Shown: piece after piece, positions 23,696 to 32,996 of the stretch
How positions within the stretch are numbered: the first letter of the stretch is position 1
Layout of the letters: the number at the start of each line of letters is the position of its first letter
Assembly (NCBI GenBank): GCA_900544945.1
Contig: UQXG01000004.1
Location: 1 to 37,578, forward strand
Source: an uncultured Eubacteriales bacterium
GTDB lineage: Bacteria > Bacillota > Clostridia > Oscillospirales > Oscillospiraceae
DNA length: 37,578 bases
Direction of reading: 5' to 3'
The notes under the pieces: model-generated
The model's input: the letters and a program-made list of their open reading frames with translations, nothing else
What the model was told of the DNA's origin: nothing
The model's database searches: none
Program-made: the position numbers and the translations under genes

Positions 23696-24955
23696 ATGGG
23701 CATGACATTAACGCAGAAAATTCTCGCTTCCCACGCAGGACTTCCCGTTGTAACCCCCGGTCAGCTGATTCAGGCCAAGCTGGACATCGTCCTGGGCAAC
23801 GACATCACCACTCCCGTGGCCATCAACGAGTTCACCAAGAACGGCTTTGACACCGTTTTCGACAAGGATAAAATCGCCATCGTTCTCGACCACTTCGTTC
23901 CCAATAAGGACATCAAGGCCGCGGAGCAGAGCAAGCAGTGCCGCCAGTTTGCCTGTGCCCACTGCGTCAGCCATTTCTACGACGTAGGCAAAATGGGCAT
24001 CGAGCACGCTCTGCTTCCCGAGCAGGGTGTGGTCACCGCCGGTGACTGCATCATCGGCGCGGACAGCCACACCTGCACCTACGGTGCCCTGGGCGCTTTC
24101 TCCACCGGCGTCGGCTCCACGGATATGGCCGCCGGCATGGCCACCGGCGAGGCCTGGTTCAAGGTTCCCGCCGCCATCCGCTTCCATCTCACCGGCAAGC
24201 TTCCCAGGAGTTGCAGCGGCAAGGACGTGATTCTCACCATCATCGGCAAGATCGGTGTGGACGGCGCGCTGTATAAGTCCATGGAGTTTACCGGCCCCGG
24301 TGTTGCCGCCCTTACCATGGATGACCGGCTGTGCATCTGCAATATGGCCATCGAGGCCGGTGCCAAGAATGGCATCTTCCCCGTGGACGAGGTCACGATG
24401 AAGTATCTGGAAGGCCGCAGCGAGCGTGCCCCCAAGGTCTTTGAAGCCGACCCGGACGCTTCCTATGAGCAGACCGTTGAAATCGATCTGTCCGCCATCG
24501 TCCCCACCGTGGCCTGCCCCCACCTGCCGGAGAACACCCACCCCGCCAGGGAGCTGGGCAATATCAAAATCGACCAGGTGGTCATCGGCAGCTGCACCAA
24601 CGGCCGGATGGAGGACATGGAAACCGCTTACCGCATTCTGAAAGGTCATCACGTTGCCGACGGCGTGCGCTGCATTATCATTCCCGCCACCATGCGGATT
24701 TATCGGGAGTGCGTAGAGCGGGGTTACGTCACCGCCTTCATTGACGCCGGCGCGGTCGTCTCCACCCCCACCTGCGGGCCCTGCCTCGGCGGCTACATGG
24801 GCATTCTCGCCGCCGGAGAGCGGTGCGTTGCCACCACCAACCGGAACTTCGTCGGTCGGATGGGTCATGTGGACAGCGAGGTCTACCTCGCCAGCCCCGC
24901 CACTGCCGCCGCTTCCGCCCTGACCGGCTTCATCACCGAACCCAAGGAGGACTGA
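23696..24955 (+). CDS. leuC: 3-isopropylmalate dehydratase large subunit
   Basis: 419 residues of the aconitase superfamily. With LeuD it isomerises 2- to 3-isopropylmalate. The 4Fe-4S ligands are Cys in IGSCTNGRMEDME and the pair in TPTCGPCLGGYMG. Other marks are GADSHTCTYGALGAFSTGVGSTD and NRNFVGRMGH. Length matches the short bacterial/archaeal-type LeuC rather than the 466-residue E. coli enzyme. GAGG lies 8 nt before the ATG at 23696; an in-frame ATG at 23702 is possible. It follows leuA by 10 nt. Confidence 0.96.
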   Translation: MGMTLTQKILASHAGLPVVTPGQLIQAKLDIVLGNDITTPVAINEFTKNGFDTVFDKDKIAIVLDHFVPNKDIKAAEQSKQCRQFACAHCVSHFYDVGKMGIEHALLPEQGVVTAGDCIIGADSHTCTYGALGAFSTGVGSTDMAAGMATGEAWFKVPAAIRFHLTGKLPRSCSGKDVILTIIGKIGVDGALYKSMEFTGPGVAALTMDDRLCICNMAIEAGAKNGIFPVDEVTMKYLEGRSERAPKVFEADPDASYEQTVEIDLSAIVPTVACPHLPENTHPARELGNIKIDQVVIGSCTNGRMEDMETAYRILKGHHVADGVRCIIIPATMRIYRECVERGYVTAFIDAGAVVSTPTCGPCLGGYMGILAAGERCVATTNRNFVGRMGHVDSEVYLASPATAAASALTGFITEPKED

Positions 24956-24958
24956 ACC

Positions 24959-25444
24959 ATGAATACCCAGGGAACCGTTTTCAAATACCCGGACAACGTG
25001 GATACCGATGTCATCATCCCTGCCCGGTACTTAAACACCGCCGATGCCAAGGAGCTGGCCAAGCACTGCATGGAGGACATTGACAAGAGCTTCGTAAACC
25101 GGGTTCACCCCGGCGACATCATGGTTGCCGGCTGGAACTTCGGCTGCGGCTCCTCCCGGGAGCACGCCCCCCTCGTCATCAAGACCTGCGGCACCGGCTG
25201 CGTCATCGCCAAGTCCTTCGCCCGGATTTTCTACCGGAACGCCATCAATATCGGCCTGCCCATTCTGGAGTGCGAGACCGCGGCGGAAGAAATTCAGGCT
25301 GGCGATCAGGTCAGCGTGGACTTTGATACCGGCATCATTACGGATGTCACCACCGGTAAAACCTACCGGGCAGAGCCCTTCCCGGCGTTCATCCAGAACA
25401 TTATAAAAAAGGGCGGCCTGCTTGCATCCTTGAAGGAGATGTGA
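24959..25444 (+). CDS. leuD: 3-isopropylmalate dehydratase small subunit
   Basis: 161 residues, the swivel domain partner of LeuC. Marks are FKYPDNVDTDVIIPARYLNT, the substrate-binding GCGSSREHAP, and SFARIFYRNAINIGLPILE. The short length matches the archaeal/clostridial LeuD type that pairs with the 419-residue LeuC. It begins 3 nt after leuC and ends 4 nt before leuB. Confidence 0.96.
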   Translation: MNTQGTVFKYPDNVDTDVIIPARYLNTADAKELAKHCMEDIDKSFVNRVHPGDIMVAGWNFGCGSSREHAPLVIKTCGTGCVIAKSFARIFYRNAINIGLPILECETAAEEIQAGDQVSVDFDTGIITDVTTGKTYRAEPFPAFIQNIIKKGGLLASLKEM

Positions 25445-25448
25445 TAAA

Positions 25449-26528
25449 ATGACGAAACGCATCGCACTGATTCCCGGCGACGGCATCGGCCCGGAAATTG
25501 TAGCCCAGGCCAAGACCGTTCTTGACCGGGTTGCCGAAATCTTCGGCCATGAATTTACCTATACCGAGGTTTCCATGGGCGGCAATGCCATCGACCGCTA
25601 CGGCGACCCTCTGCCCCAGGAAATGCTGGATAAATGCCTGGCCTCCGATTCCGTCCTTCTGGGTGCGGTTGGCGGCCCCAAGTGGAACGGCGTTCCCGGC
25701 CCCCAGCGGCCCGAAAAGGGACTTCTCCGGCTGCGTGCCGGCATGGGGGTCTACAGCAACAACCGCCCGGCAAAGATCTGGCCTCAGCTGGCCTCCGCCT
25801 CTCCCCTGAAGCCGGAGATTGTAGAGGGGGGCATTGACTTTCTCATCGTCCGGGAGCTCATCGGCGGCATTTACTTCGGCAAGCACGAAACCGTCACCGA
25901 AAACGGGGAGCCCGTTGCCATTGACGAGCTGCGCTACACCGAAAGCGAAATCCGCCGGATCGGCCGCATCGGCTTTGAAACCGCCCAAAAGCGCAATCAC
26001 AGGCTGTGCAGCGTGGAAAAAAGCAACGTGCTGGATTCCTCCCGTCTGTGGAAAAAGGTCATGCACCAGCTGGCGGCGGAATATCCGGACGTGGAGCTGT
26101 CCGACATGCTGGTAGACAACTGCGCCATGCAGATCGTCAAGGATCCCAGTCAGTTTGACGTAATCGTCACGGAAAACATGTTCGGCGACATTCTCTCGGA
26201 CGAAGCCTCCATGATTACCGGCTCCATCGGCATGATTCCCTCCTCCTCCCTGGGAGACGGCACCCGTGGTCTTTACGAGCCCATCCACGGCTCCGCCCCG
26301 GACATTGCGGGCAAGGACATTGCCAACCCCATCGGCACCATTCTGGCCGCGGCCATGATGCTCCGCTATTCCTTTGATATGGCAGTGGAAGCGGATTGCA
26401 TCGAGTCTGCCGTCTCCGCCGTTCTGGAGGCCGGCTATCGCACCGGCGACATTTTCAGCCCCGGCTGTACTCAGGTCGGCTGCCTGGAAATGGGCCGTCT
26501 GGTGACGGAACACTTGAAGAAAGGATGA
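25449..26528 (+). CDS. leuB: 3-isopropylmalate dehydrogenase
   Basis: 359 residues. Oxidatively decarboxylates 3-isopropylmalate to 2-oxoisocaproate with NAD. Marks are IPGDGIGPEIV at the N-terminus, LLGAVGGPKW, the substrate arginines in LLRLRAGMGVYSNNRPAK, and the metal/NAD region DMLVDNCAMQIVKDPSQFD then TENMFGDILSDEASMI. The C-terminal EPIHGSAPDIAGKDIANP is also diagnostic. It sits 4 nt after leuD and 4 nt before ilvB. Confidence 0.97.
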   Translation: MTKRIALIPGDGIGPEIVAQAKTVLDRVAEIFGHEFTYTEVSMGGNAIDRYGDPLPQEMLDKCLASDSVLLGAVGGPKWNGVPGPQRPEKGLLRLRAGMGVYSNNRPAKIWPQLASASPLKPEIVEGGIDFLIVRELIGGIYFGKHETVTENGEPVAIDELRYTESEIRRIGRIGFETAQKRNHRLCSVEKSNVLDSSRLWKKVMHQLAAEYPDVELSDMLVDNCAMQIVKDPSQFDVIVTENMFGDILSDEASMITGSIGMIPSSSLGDGTRGLYEPIHGSAPDIAGKDIANPIGTILAAAMMLRYSFDMAVEADCIESAVSAVLEAGYRTGDIFSPGCTQVGCLEMGRLVTEHLKKG

Positions 26529-26532
26529 TTTT

Positions 26533-28203
26533 ATGGTTCTTTCCGGTTCGGATATTCTCGTTCGTACCCTGATCGAGCAGGGTGTGGACGTGGTTTTTGG
26601 CTATCCCGGCGGTCAGGTCATCAACATTTACGATTCCCTTTATAAATACCAGGGCGAGCTTCGCCATGTGCTGGCCGCTCACGAGCAGGGCGCGGCTCAC
26701 GCCGCCGACGGCTACGCCCGTGCCACCGGCAAGGTAGGCGTGGTCATCGCCACCTCCGGCCCCGGCGCCACCAATCTGGTCACCGGCATCGCCACCGCCT
26801 ACCTGGACTCCGTGCCCCTGGTGGCCATCACCGGCAACGTGCCCAGCTCCACCATCGGTACCGACGGCTTCCAGGAGGTGGACATCACCGGCGTGACGCT
26901 CCCCATTACCAAGCACAATTTCTTCGTCGGCTCTGTGGAGGAGCTGGCGGACACCCTTCGTCAGGCCATGCGCCTTGCCAAATCCGGCCGCCCCGGCCCG
27001 GTGCTCATCGATATCCCCAAGGACGTGCAGATTGCGTCCTGCGACTATGCGCCCCAGCCCCCCATTCCGGCAGACGAGACCTTCCCCGCCAAGGATGTCC
27101 GGATTCAGCAGGCGGCAGAAACCATCAACGCCTCCCGGAAGCCCTTTATTTACTTCGGCGGCGGTCTCATCACCAGCGAGGCTCAGGACGAGCTTTTACA
27201 GCTGGCAGAGCTCATCGACGCGCCCATCGGCTGCTCTCTCATGGGCATCTCCGGCGTTCCCACCGACTATCCCAGATTTCTGGGAATGCAGGGTATGCAC
27301 GGCCACTACGCCTCCTCCACCGCCATGCACAACGCTGACTGCATCATTGCCCTGGGCTGCCGGTTCAACGACCGGGTCACCGGCAACCGGGCCAAATTCG
27401 CCGTAGGCGCGAAAATTGTTCACATTGACATTGACGGCGCGGAGCTGGGCAAGACCGTCTCCCCCATCCACGGCCTCCGGGGTGACGTGAAGAAAACCCT
27501 GCAAAAGCTTCTTCCTCTGCTTCGCAAGGTCTCTCACCCGGACTGGCAGGCGCAGATTGACGAAATGCTTGTCCAGGAGCAGGCAGGTCTGGACAGCCGG
27601 GAGGGCATGACCCCCCGGAATGTCATCACCACCCTGAACCGGTTCCTGGGAGAAAATACCCCCGTTGCCACCGATGTCGGTCAGCACCAGATGTGGGCTG
27701 CCCAGTACCTGAACCTGAAAACCAGCCGTCGGTTCCTTTCCAGCGGCGGCCTGGGCACCATGGGCTTCGGCATGGGTGCGGCCATCGGCGCGGCGCTGGG
27801 CTGCGGCGAGCGTTCCGTGCTGGTCACCGGCGACGGCAGCTTCGGCATGAACCTGAACGAGCTGGCCACCGCCGTTGCCAATCAGATTCCCATGGTAATT
27901 CTGCTGCTGGACAACAACGTCCTGGGCATGGTTCGCCAGTGGCAGACCCTTTTCTTCGACAAGCACTATTCCAATACCAACCTGGATGCCCGGAAGACGG
28001 ATTTCGTCAAACTGGCAGAAGCCTTCGGTGCGGAGGGCTCCCGGGCTCTGACCATCCCGGAGCTGGAAGCGGCTCTTGCCAAGGCCTTCTCCTGGAACGG
28101 CCCCTATCTCATCGACTGCGCTATTGACCGGGACGAGTTCGTCCTTCCCATGCTTCCTCCCGGCGGCTCCATGGACGACATCATTACAAGGATCGGTGAC
28201 TGA
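26533..28203 (+). CDS. ilvB: Acetolactate synthase large (catalytic) subunit
   Basis: 556 residues. A ThDP/FAD enzyme that makes acetolactate or acetohydroxybutyrate. The cofactor-activating glutamate is Glu51 in LAAHEQGAAHAADGYAR. GYPGGQVINIYDSL, the FAD domain, and the ThDP motif that starts GDGSFGMNLNELATAVANQ near residue 434 and continues to LLLDNN are present. Gln/Lys positions for the herbicide-site channel look ordinary (SGPGATNLVTGIATAYLDSVP). The stop is 1 nt before the ilvN start, so the subunits are made together. Confidence 0.97.
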   Translation: MVLSGSDILVRTLIEQGVDVVFGYPGGQVINIYDSLYKYQGELRHVLAAHEQGAAHAADGYARATGKVGVVIATSGPGATNLVTGIATAYLDSVPLVAITGNVPSSTIGTDGFQEVDITGVTLPITKHNFFVGSVEELADTLRQAMRLAKSGRPGPVLIDIPKDVQIASCDYAPQPPIPADETFPAKDVRIQQAAETINASRKPFIYFGGGLITSEAQDELLQLAELIDAPIGCSLMGISGVPTDYPRFLGMQGMHGHYASSTAMHNADCIIALGCRFNDRVTGNRAKFAVGAKIVHIDIDGAELGKTVSPIHGLRGDVKKTLQKLLPLLRKVSHPDWQAQIDEMLVQEQAGLDSREGMTPRNVITTLNRFLGENTPVATDVGQHQMWAAQYLNLKTSRRFLSSGGLGTMGFGMGAAIGAALGCGERSVLVTGDGSFGMNLNELATAVANQIPMVILLLDNNVLGMVRQWQTLFFDKHYSNTNLDARKTDFVKLAEAFGAEGSRALTIPELEAALAKAFSWNGPYLIDCAIDRDEFVLPMLPPGGSMDDIITRIGD

Positions 28204-28204
28204 C

Positions 28205-28708
28205 ATGAAAACATTTTCCGTGGCCATTCTGGTCAACAATCAGTTCGGCGTTCTGAACCGGGTCACCAGCATGTTCCGCCGCCGTCAGTTCAACATCATC
28301 TCCCTGACCGTCTCCGAAACCGAGTCCGAGAAATTCTCCCGGATCACCGTCCGTTCCGAAGGGGACGGAATGAAGAAGGAGCAGCTTATCAACCAGCTCT
28401 ACAAGCTTCCGGACGTGGTGTCCATTGCGGAGCTGGACAACCTGGACACCGTCAGCCGGGAGCTGCTGCTCATCAAGGTGCGCAATGACCCGGCTGTCCG
28501 GGGAGAGATCAGCGCCGCCTCCGATGCCTACGAGGGCAAGATCGTGGACTTCACCAAGGATTCCATCATCATCCAGATGATCGGCGACAGCCGGAAGATC
28601 GACAACTTCGTCACCCTGATGAAGGAGTACGAGATTCTGGAAATCTGCCGTACCGGCATGGTCGCCCTCCAGCGAGGCGCGACCACCATCCGCAAAGTCA
28701 ACCTGTAA
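28205..28708 (+). CDS. ilvN: Acetolactate synthase small (regulatory) subunit
   Basis: 167 residues. An N-terminal ACT domain (KTFSVAILVNNQFGVLNRVTSMFRRRQFNI) binds valine for feedback inhibition. A C-terminal IlvN-type domain (GKIVDFTKDSIIIQMIGD) follows. The frame is open upstream into ilvB, but the ATG at 28205, directly after the ilvB TGA, gives the standard N-terminus. Followed after 48 nt by ilvC. Confidence 0.95.
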   Translation: MKTFSVAILVNNQFGVLNRVTSMFRRRQFNIISLTVSETESEKFSRITVRSEGDGMKKEQLINQLYKLPDVVSIAELDNLDTVSRELLLIKVRNDPAVRGEISAASDAYEGKIVDFTKDSIIIQMIGDSRKIDNFVTLMKEYEILEICRTGMVALQRGATTIRKVNL

Positions 28709-28756
28709 ACCCCATCCGTTTTCGGATGCACATTTATCAAAGAAAGGATAATTCCC

Positions 28757-29773
28757 ATGAACCGTATTTTTTATCAGCAGGACTGTGACCTTCAGAAGCT
28801 GGCCGGCAAGACCGTTGCCATCATCGGCTACGGCTCCCAGGGTCACGCCCACGCCCTCAACCTGAAGGAGAGCGGCGTGAACGTCATCGTTGGTCTGTAC
28901 ACCGGCTCCAAGAGCTGGGCCAAGGCCGAAGCCCAGGGCATGACCGTCATGACCGCCGCGGAAGCCACCAAGGCCGCCGATATCATCATGATCCTGATCA
29001 ACGACGAGAAACAGGCCGCCCTGTACAAGCAGAGCATCGAGCCCAACCTGGCTCCCGGCAAGACCCTGGCCTTCGCCCACGGCTTCAACATCCACTTCGG
29101 CTGCATCAAGCCCCCCAAGGACGTGAACGTCATCATGATCGCCCCCAAGGGCCCCGGCCACACCGTGCGCAGCGAGTACCTGGCAGGTAAGGGCGTGCCC
29201 TGCCTGATTGCCGTGGAGCAGGACGCCACCGGCGATGCCTGGGACATTGGTCTGGCTTACGCGCTGGGCATCGGCGGTGCCCGTGCCGGCGTGCTGGAAA
29301 CCGACTTCCGCACCGAGACCGAGACCGACCTCTTCGGTGAGCAGGCCGTTCTGTGCGGCGGCGTGTGCGCTCTGATGCAGGCGGGCTTTGAGACCCTGTG
29401 CGAGGCCGGCTACGATCCCAGAAACGCTTACTTTGAGTGCATCCATGAGATGAAGCTGATCGTTGACCTCATTTACCAGTCCGGCTTCAGCGGTATGCGC
29501 TACTCCATCTCCAACACCGCCGAGTACGGCGACTACGTCACCGGCCCCAAGATCATCACCGCCGAGACCAAGAAGGCCATGAAGCAGATTCTGTCCGACA
29601 TCCAGGACGGCACCTTCGCCAAGGACTTCCTGCTGGATATGTCCTCCGCCGGTGCCCAGGTGCACTTCAACGCCATGCGCAAGCTGGCCTCCGAGCACCC
29701 CTCCGAGGTCGTCGGCCGGGAAGTCCGGAAGCTCTACAGCTGGAGCGATGAGGATCAGCTCATCAACAACTAA
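28757..29773 (+). CDS. ilvC: Ketol-acid reductoisomerase
   Basis: 338 residues, class I. Rearranges and reduces acetolactate. The N-terminal Rossmann motif is VAIIGYGSQGHAHALNLKES. The metal-binding helical domain shows TETDLFGEQAVLCGGVCALM and YFECIHEMKLIVDLIYQSG, with the acidic ligands present. The beta2-alphaB loop after NVIVGLYTGSKSWAKA carries serines, which in this family usually means NADPH use. AAAGGA lies 9 nt before the ATG. Confidence 0.97.
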   Translation: MNRIFYQQDCDLQKLAGKTVAIIGYGSQGHAHALNLKESGVNVIVGLYTGSKSWAKAEAQGMTVMTAAEATKAADIIMILINDEKQAALYKQSIEPNLAPGKTLAFAHGFNIHFGCIKPPKDVNVIMIAPKGPGHTVRSEYLAGKGVPCLIAVEQDATGDAWDIGLAYALGIGGARAGVLETDFRTETETDLFGEQAVLCGGVCALMQAGFETLCEAGYDPRNAYFECIHEMKLIVDLIYQSGFSGMRYSISNTAEYGDYVTGPKIITAETKKAMKQILSDIQDGTFAKDFLLDMSSAGAQVHFNAMRKLASEHPSEVVGREVRKLYSWSDEDQLINN

Positions 29774-29790
29774 TTCTGCCCAAAAACGCG

Positions 29791-30036
29791 GTCATTGCGA
29801 GCCAGTGGTGCTCCGCGCAGCGAATCAAAATTATAATAACTGCCGGTGGCAGTTATACCATAATGTAGCGCAGACTGGCGTGGCCCCCTCCGGGGATTCC
29901 CTCCGGTCACAATCCCTCGGTTCCTCCGAGAACCCTCGTCAGTGCTCACACTGGCGTAGCCCCCTCCGGGGATTCCCCCCATTCATCCGAGGACCCCGAT
30001 AGAACCCGTAGGGGACGATGCCCTCATCGTCCCGAA
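29791..30036. repeat. Palindromic composite repeat, copy E
   Basis: Begins GTCATTGCGAGCCAGTGGTG, contains the hairpin ATAACTGCC-ggt-GGCAGTTAT (29836-29856), then TAATGTAGCGCAGACTGGCGTGGCC and two tandem copies of the cctccggggattcccTCC type block. It ends with CCCGTAGGGGACGATGCCCTCATCGTCCCG (30005-30034), the second small hairpin motif also seen in copy B. It fills most of the 367-nt gap between ilvC and ilvD. Confidence 0.85.
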
Positions 30037-30080
30037 TCACCGGCAGTGTATACCGCCGAATGAACGTGTATCCCCCCCTC

Positions 30081-30111
30081 CATTGCAGACCGGCGTCCCC
30101 GGTCTGCAATG
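30081..30111 (+). other. 13-bp hairpin upstream of ilvD
   Basis: CATTGCAGACCGG (30081-30093) pairs perfectly with CCGGTCTGCAATG (30099-30111) around a 5-nt loop, 29 nt before the ilvD ATG. No T-run follows, so it is not a standard terminator. It may be a further repeat unit or an mRNA structure. Confidence 0.6.
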
Positions 30112-30140
30112 TCCATATTCCAAAGAAAGAGGAAACTCCT

Positions 30141-31802
30141 ATGATGATGAAAGACAAGGTCGTGAACGGCCCCCAGAACGCCACCCACCGCAGTCTTTAC
30201 CATGCCCTGGGTCTGACCGAGGAGGAGCAGCAGCGTCCTCTCATCGCCGTGGTCAGCTCCTACAACGAGATCGTCCCCGGCCACATGAACCTGGATAAGA
30301 TTGTGGATGCCGTAAAGCTGGGCGTGGCCATGGCCGGCGGCACTCCCATCGTTTTCCCCGCCATTGCCGTCTGCGACGGCATTGCCATGGGACACGAGGG
30401 CATGAAGTATTCCCTGGTCACCCGGGATCTGATCGCCGACTCCACCGAGGCCATGCTCAAGGCCCACGGCTTTGACGGCGCGGTCATGGTTCCCAACTGT
30501 GACAAGAACGTGCCTGGGCTTCTGATGGCAGCCGCCCGGGTGAATATCCCCACCATTTTCGTCAGCGGCGGCCCCATGCTGGCCGGTCGGGTGGACGGCA
30601 AGAAAACCAGCCTGTCCAGCATGTTCGAGGCCGTAGGTGCCTACACCGCCGGTAAGATTGACGAGGCTCGGCTCACCTACTGCGAGAAAAATACCTGCCC
30701 CACCTGCGGCTCCTGCTCCGGCATGTACACCGCCAACTCCATGAACTGCCTGACGGAGGTTCTGGGCATGGGTCTGCGGGGCAACGGCACCATTCCCGCG
30801 GTCTATTCCGCCCGGATCGAGCTTGCCAAACACGCCGGTATGCAGGTCATGGAGCTGGTGCGCAAAGGCATCCGCCCCCGAGACATCATGACCCCCGCCG
30901 CCATCCGCAATGCCCTCACCGCCGACATGGCTCTGGGCTGCTCCACCAATTCCATGCTCCATCTGCCCGCCATCGCCAACGAGTGCGGTGTGGACTTCAA
31001 TCTGGACATGGCCAATGAAATCAGTGCCGTCACCCCCAACCTGTGCCATCTGGCTCCCGCCGGCCCCACCTATATGGAGGACCTGAACGCCGCCGGCGGT
31101 GTCTACGCCGTCCTCAAGGAGCTGACCAAGAAGCACCTTCTTGACACCTCCGTCCTCACCGTCACCGGCAAAACCCTGGGCGAGAACATCGCCGACGCCG
31201 AGAACATCAACCCCACCGTCATCCGTCCCGTGGAGAACCCCTATTCCCCCACCGGCGGCATTGCCGTCCTCCGGGGCAACCTGGCTCCCGAGGGCAGCGT
31301 AGTCAAGCGCAGCGCGGTGCTGCCGGAAATGCTGGTGCATGAGGGCCCCGCCCGGGTCTTCGACAGCGAGGAGGAGGCTCAGGCCGCCATCAACGCAGGT
31401 TCCATTCATCCCGGTGACGTGGTGGTCATCCGCTACGAAGGCCCCAAGGGCGGCCCGGGTATGCGGGAAATGCTGAACCCCACCTCTGCCATCATGGGCA
31501 TGGGTCTGGGCAATTCCGTGGCGCTCATCACCGACGGTCGGTTCTCCGGTGCCACCCGGGGTGCCTGCATCGGCCACGTCTCTCCGGAAGCCGCCTCCGG
31601 CGGCCCCATCGGCATTGTCCGGGAGGGAGACATGATCTCCATCGATATCCCGAATAGCCGCCTGGAGCTGAAAATCTCCGACGAGGAGCTGGCCGCCCGG
31701 CTGGCCGCCTTCACCCCCAAGAAAAAGGAGCTGTCCGGCTATCTGAAGCGCTATGCCGCCCTGGTTTCCAGCGGCGCGAAGGGTGCGATCCTGAACGTAT
31801 GA
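30141..31802 (+). CDS. ilvD: Dihydroxy-acid dehydratase
   Basis: 553 residues. A Fe-S enzyme that dehydrates dihydroxy-isovalerate and -methylvalerate to the keto acids. Cluster cysteines are in VPNCDKNVPG, CPTCGSCSGMYTANSMNCL, and a catalytic serine lies in TDGRFSGATRGACIGH. The frame is open upstream through the repeat zone; the ATG at 30141 has AGAGG 8 nt before it and gives the family N-terminus. Two further ATGs follow directly. It overlaps the next gene by 4 bp. Confidence 0.96.
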   Translation: MMMKDKVVNGPQNATHRSLYHALGLTEEEQQRPLIAVVSSYNEIVPGHMNLDKIVDAVKLGVAMAGGTPIVFPAIAVCDGIAMGHEGMKYSLVTRDLIADSTEAMLKAHGFDGAVMVPNCDKNVPGLLMAAARVNIPTIFVSGGPMLAGRVDGKKTSLSSMFEAVGAYTAGKIDEARLTYCEKNTCPTCGSCSGMYTANSMNCLTEVLGMGLRGNGTIPAVYSARIELAKHAGMQVMELVRKGIRPRDIMTPAAIRNALTADMALGCSTNSMLHLPAIANECGVDFNLDMANEISAVTPNLCHLAPAGPTYMEDLNAAGGVYAVLKELTKKHLLDTSVLTVTGKTLGENIADAENINPTVIRPVENPYSPTGGIAVLRGNLAPEGSVVKRSAVLPEMLVHEGPARVFDSEEEAQAAINAGSIHPGDVVVIRYEGPKGGPGMREMLNPTSAIMGMGLGNSVALITDGRFSGATRGACIGHVSPEAASGGPIGIVREGDMISIDIPNSRLELKISDEELAARLAAFTPKKKELSGYLKRYAALVSSGAKGAILNV

Positions 31803-32983
31803 AGCTGACAGAACTCTATCTCAGGCTCCAGTCCCTGGCAATTTTCCGCAGTCTTTTGTCCGACCCGGTGCTGGAAGCCCTGGTTTCCTTCCTGGGAGCC
31901 GGTGACACCGCCCAGGCGGTATCCCGGTACGCGGAGTTCGTCTGCCGGCTTTACGCCACGGGCAAGCGGACTCTGGCCGGCTATATCCAGCACATCGTTA
32001 CAAATGACGAGAACACCTACATCCGCATGATCGGCTCCGGGGCTACCCCCTGGCCGGAAATGGAGGACGTGGTGACCCGGGAGCTGGAGGTTTTCCAGGC
32101 CGTGGCCGACCTGACCCCGGAAAGCCTTCGGGAAGCCGTAGATTGGGAGGGCTATCTTCCCCGGTTTGCCGGAAAGCAGGTGGACATTCCCGCCAGCTAC
32201 CGTCAGCGGTGCGCCAACATCCACAGGTACGGCTACGGCATTTACGCCAAGTACATCATGTTCTACCTGGACGAGGGCAACCGGATTGTGCCGGTCATCA
32301 ATCCGGATCAGACCCGGCTGTCCTCTCTGGTCGATTACAAGCGGGAGCAGAAGATTATCCTGGACAATACCCTTGCCCTTCTGGAGGGCAAGCCTGCCGC
32401 CAACATTCTGCTCACCGGTGACGCGGGCACCGGCAAGTCCTCCACCGTCAAGGCCGTGGTCAACGAGCTTCACGACCGGGGTCTGCGGATTCTGGAGGTG
32501 CGCAAGGAGCAGCTTCACGCCATTCCCGCCATTTTGGATGCCCTGAACACCAACCCCCTGAAATTCATCCTCTTCATCGATGATCTGTCCTTCCAGAAGG
32601 ATGACGACAATTTCAGTGCCCTCAAGGCAATTTTGGAGGGCAGCGTGTCTGCCAAGAGTGCCAACGTGGTGATTTACGCCACCTCCAACCGCCGCCACCT
32701 GGTGAAGGAAAGCTTCTCTCAGCGGGAGGGGGACGACATCCACCGCAACGACACCATGCAGGAAATCATCTCCCTGTCCGAGCGGTTCGGCATTCAGGTC
32801 ACCTTCCAGAAGCCCACCAAGGAGGTCTACCTGAGCATCGTCCGCCATCTGGCCCGGGAAAAGGGCATCTCCATGGAGGATTCCGAGCTGGATATGCTTG
32901 CTGAGCGCTTTGCCCTTGGCCGGGGCGGCCGTTCCGCCCGAGCCGCCAACCAGTTCATCGACAGTCTCATTTCCCAGTCATAG
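31799..32983 (+). CDS. DUF815-family AAA ATPase
   Basis: 394 residues. N-terminal half (1-190) is helical with no known motif. The C-terminal half is a AAA module: Walker A GDAGTGKSS near residues 207-215, Walker B FILFIDDLSF near 258, a sensor-1-like IYATSNRRHL near 299, and a possible arginine finger in SERFGIQ. This matches the DUF815 family, present in many Firmicutes and of unclear function. Its ATG overlaps the ilvD stop by 4 bp, so it is translationally coupled to a biosynthetic gene, an odd pairing. No evidence ties it to amino acid metabolism beyond position. Confidence 0.88.
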   Translation: MKLTELYLRLQSLAIFRSLLSDPVLEALVSFLGAGDTAQAVSRYAEFVCRLYATGKRTLAGYIQHIVTNDENTYIRMIGSGATPWPEMEDVVTRELEVFQAVADLTPESLREAVDWEGYLPRFAGKQVDIPASYRQRCANIHRYGYGIYAKYIMFYLDEGNRIVPVINPDQTRLSSLVDYKREQKIILDNTLALLEGKPAANILLTGDAGTGKSSTVKAVVNELHDRGLRILEVRKEQLHAIPAILDALNTNPLKFILFIDDLSFQKDDDNFSALKAILEGSVSAKSANVVIYATSNRRHLVKESFSQREGDDIHRNDTMQEIISLSERFGIQVTFQKPTKEVYLSIVRHLAREKGISMEDSELDMLAERFALGRGGRSARAANQFIDSLISQS

Positions 32984-32996
32984 CTGATAGAACGTT

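Noticed and set aside
21877..23703. 608-codon minus-strand frame opposite leuA
   Set aside because: Shadow frame of leuA; no ribosome site or known domain.
30081..30111. Terminator before ilvD
   Set aside because: The stem is strong but no T-run follows, so termination is unlikely.
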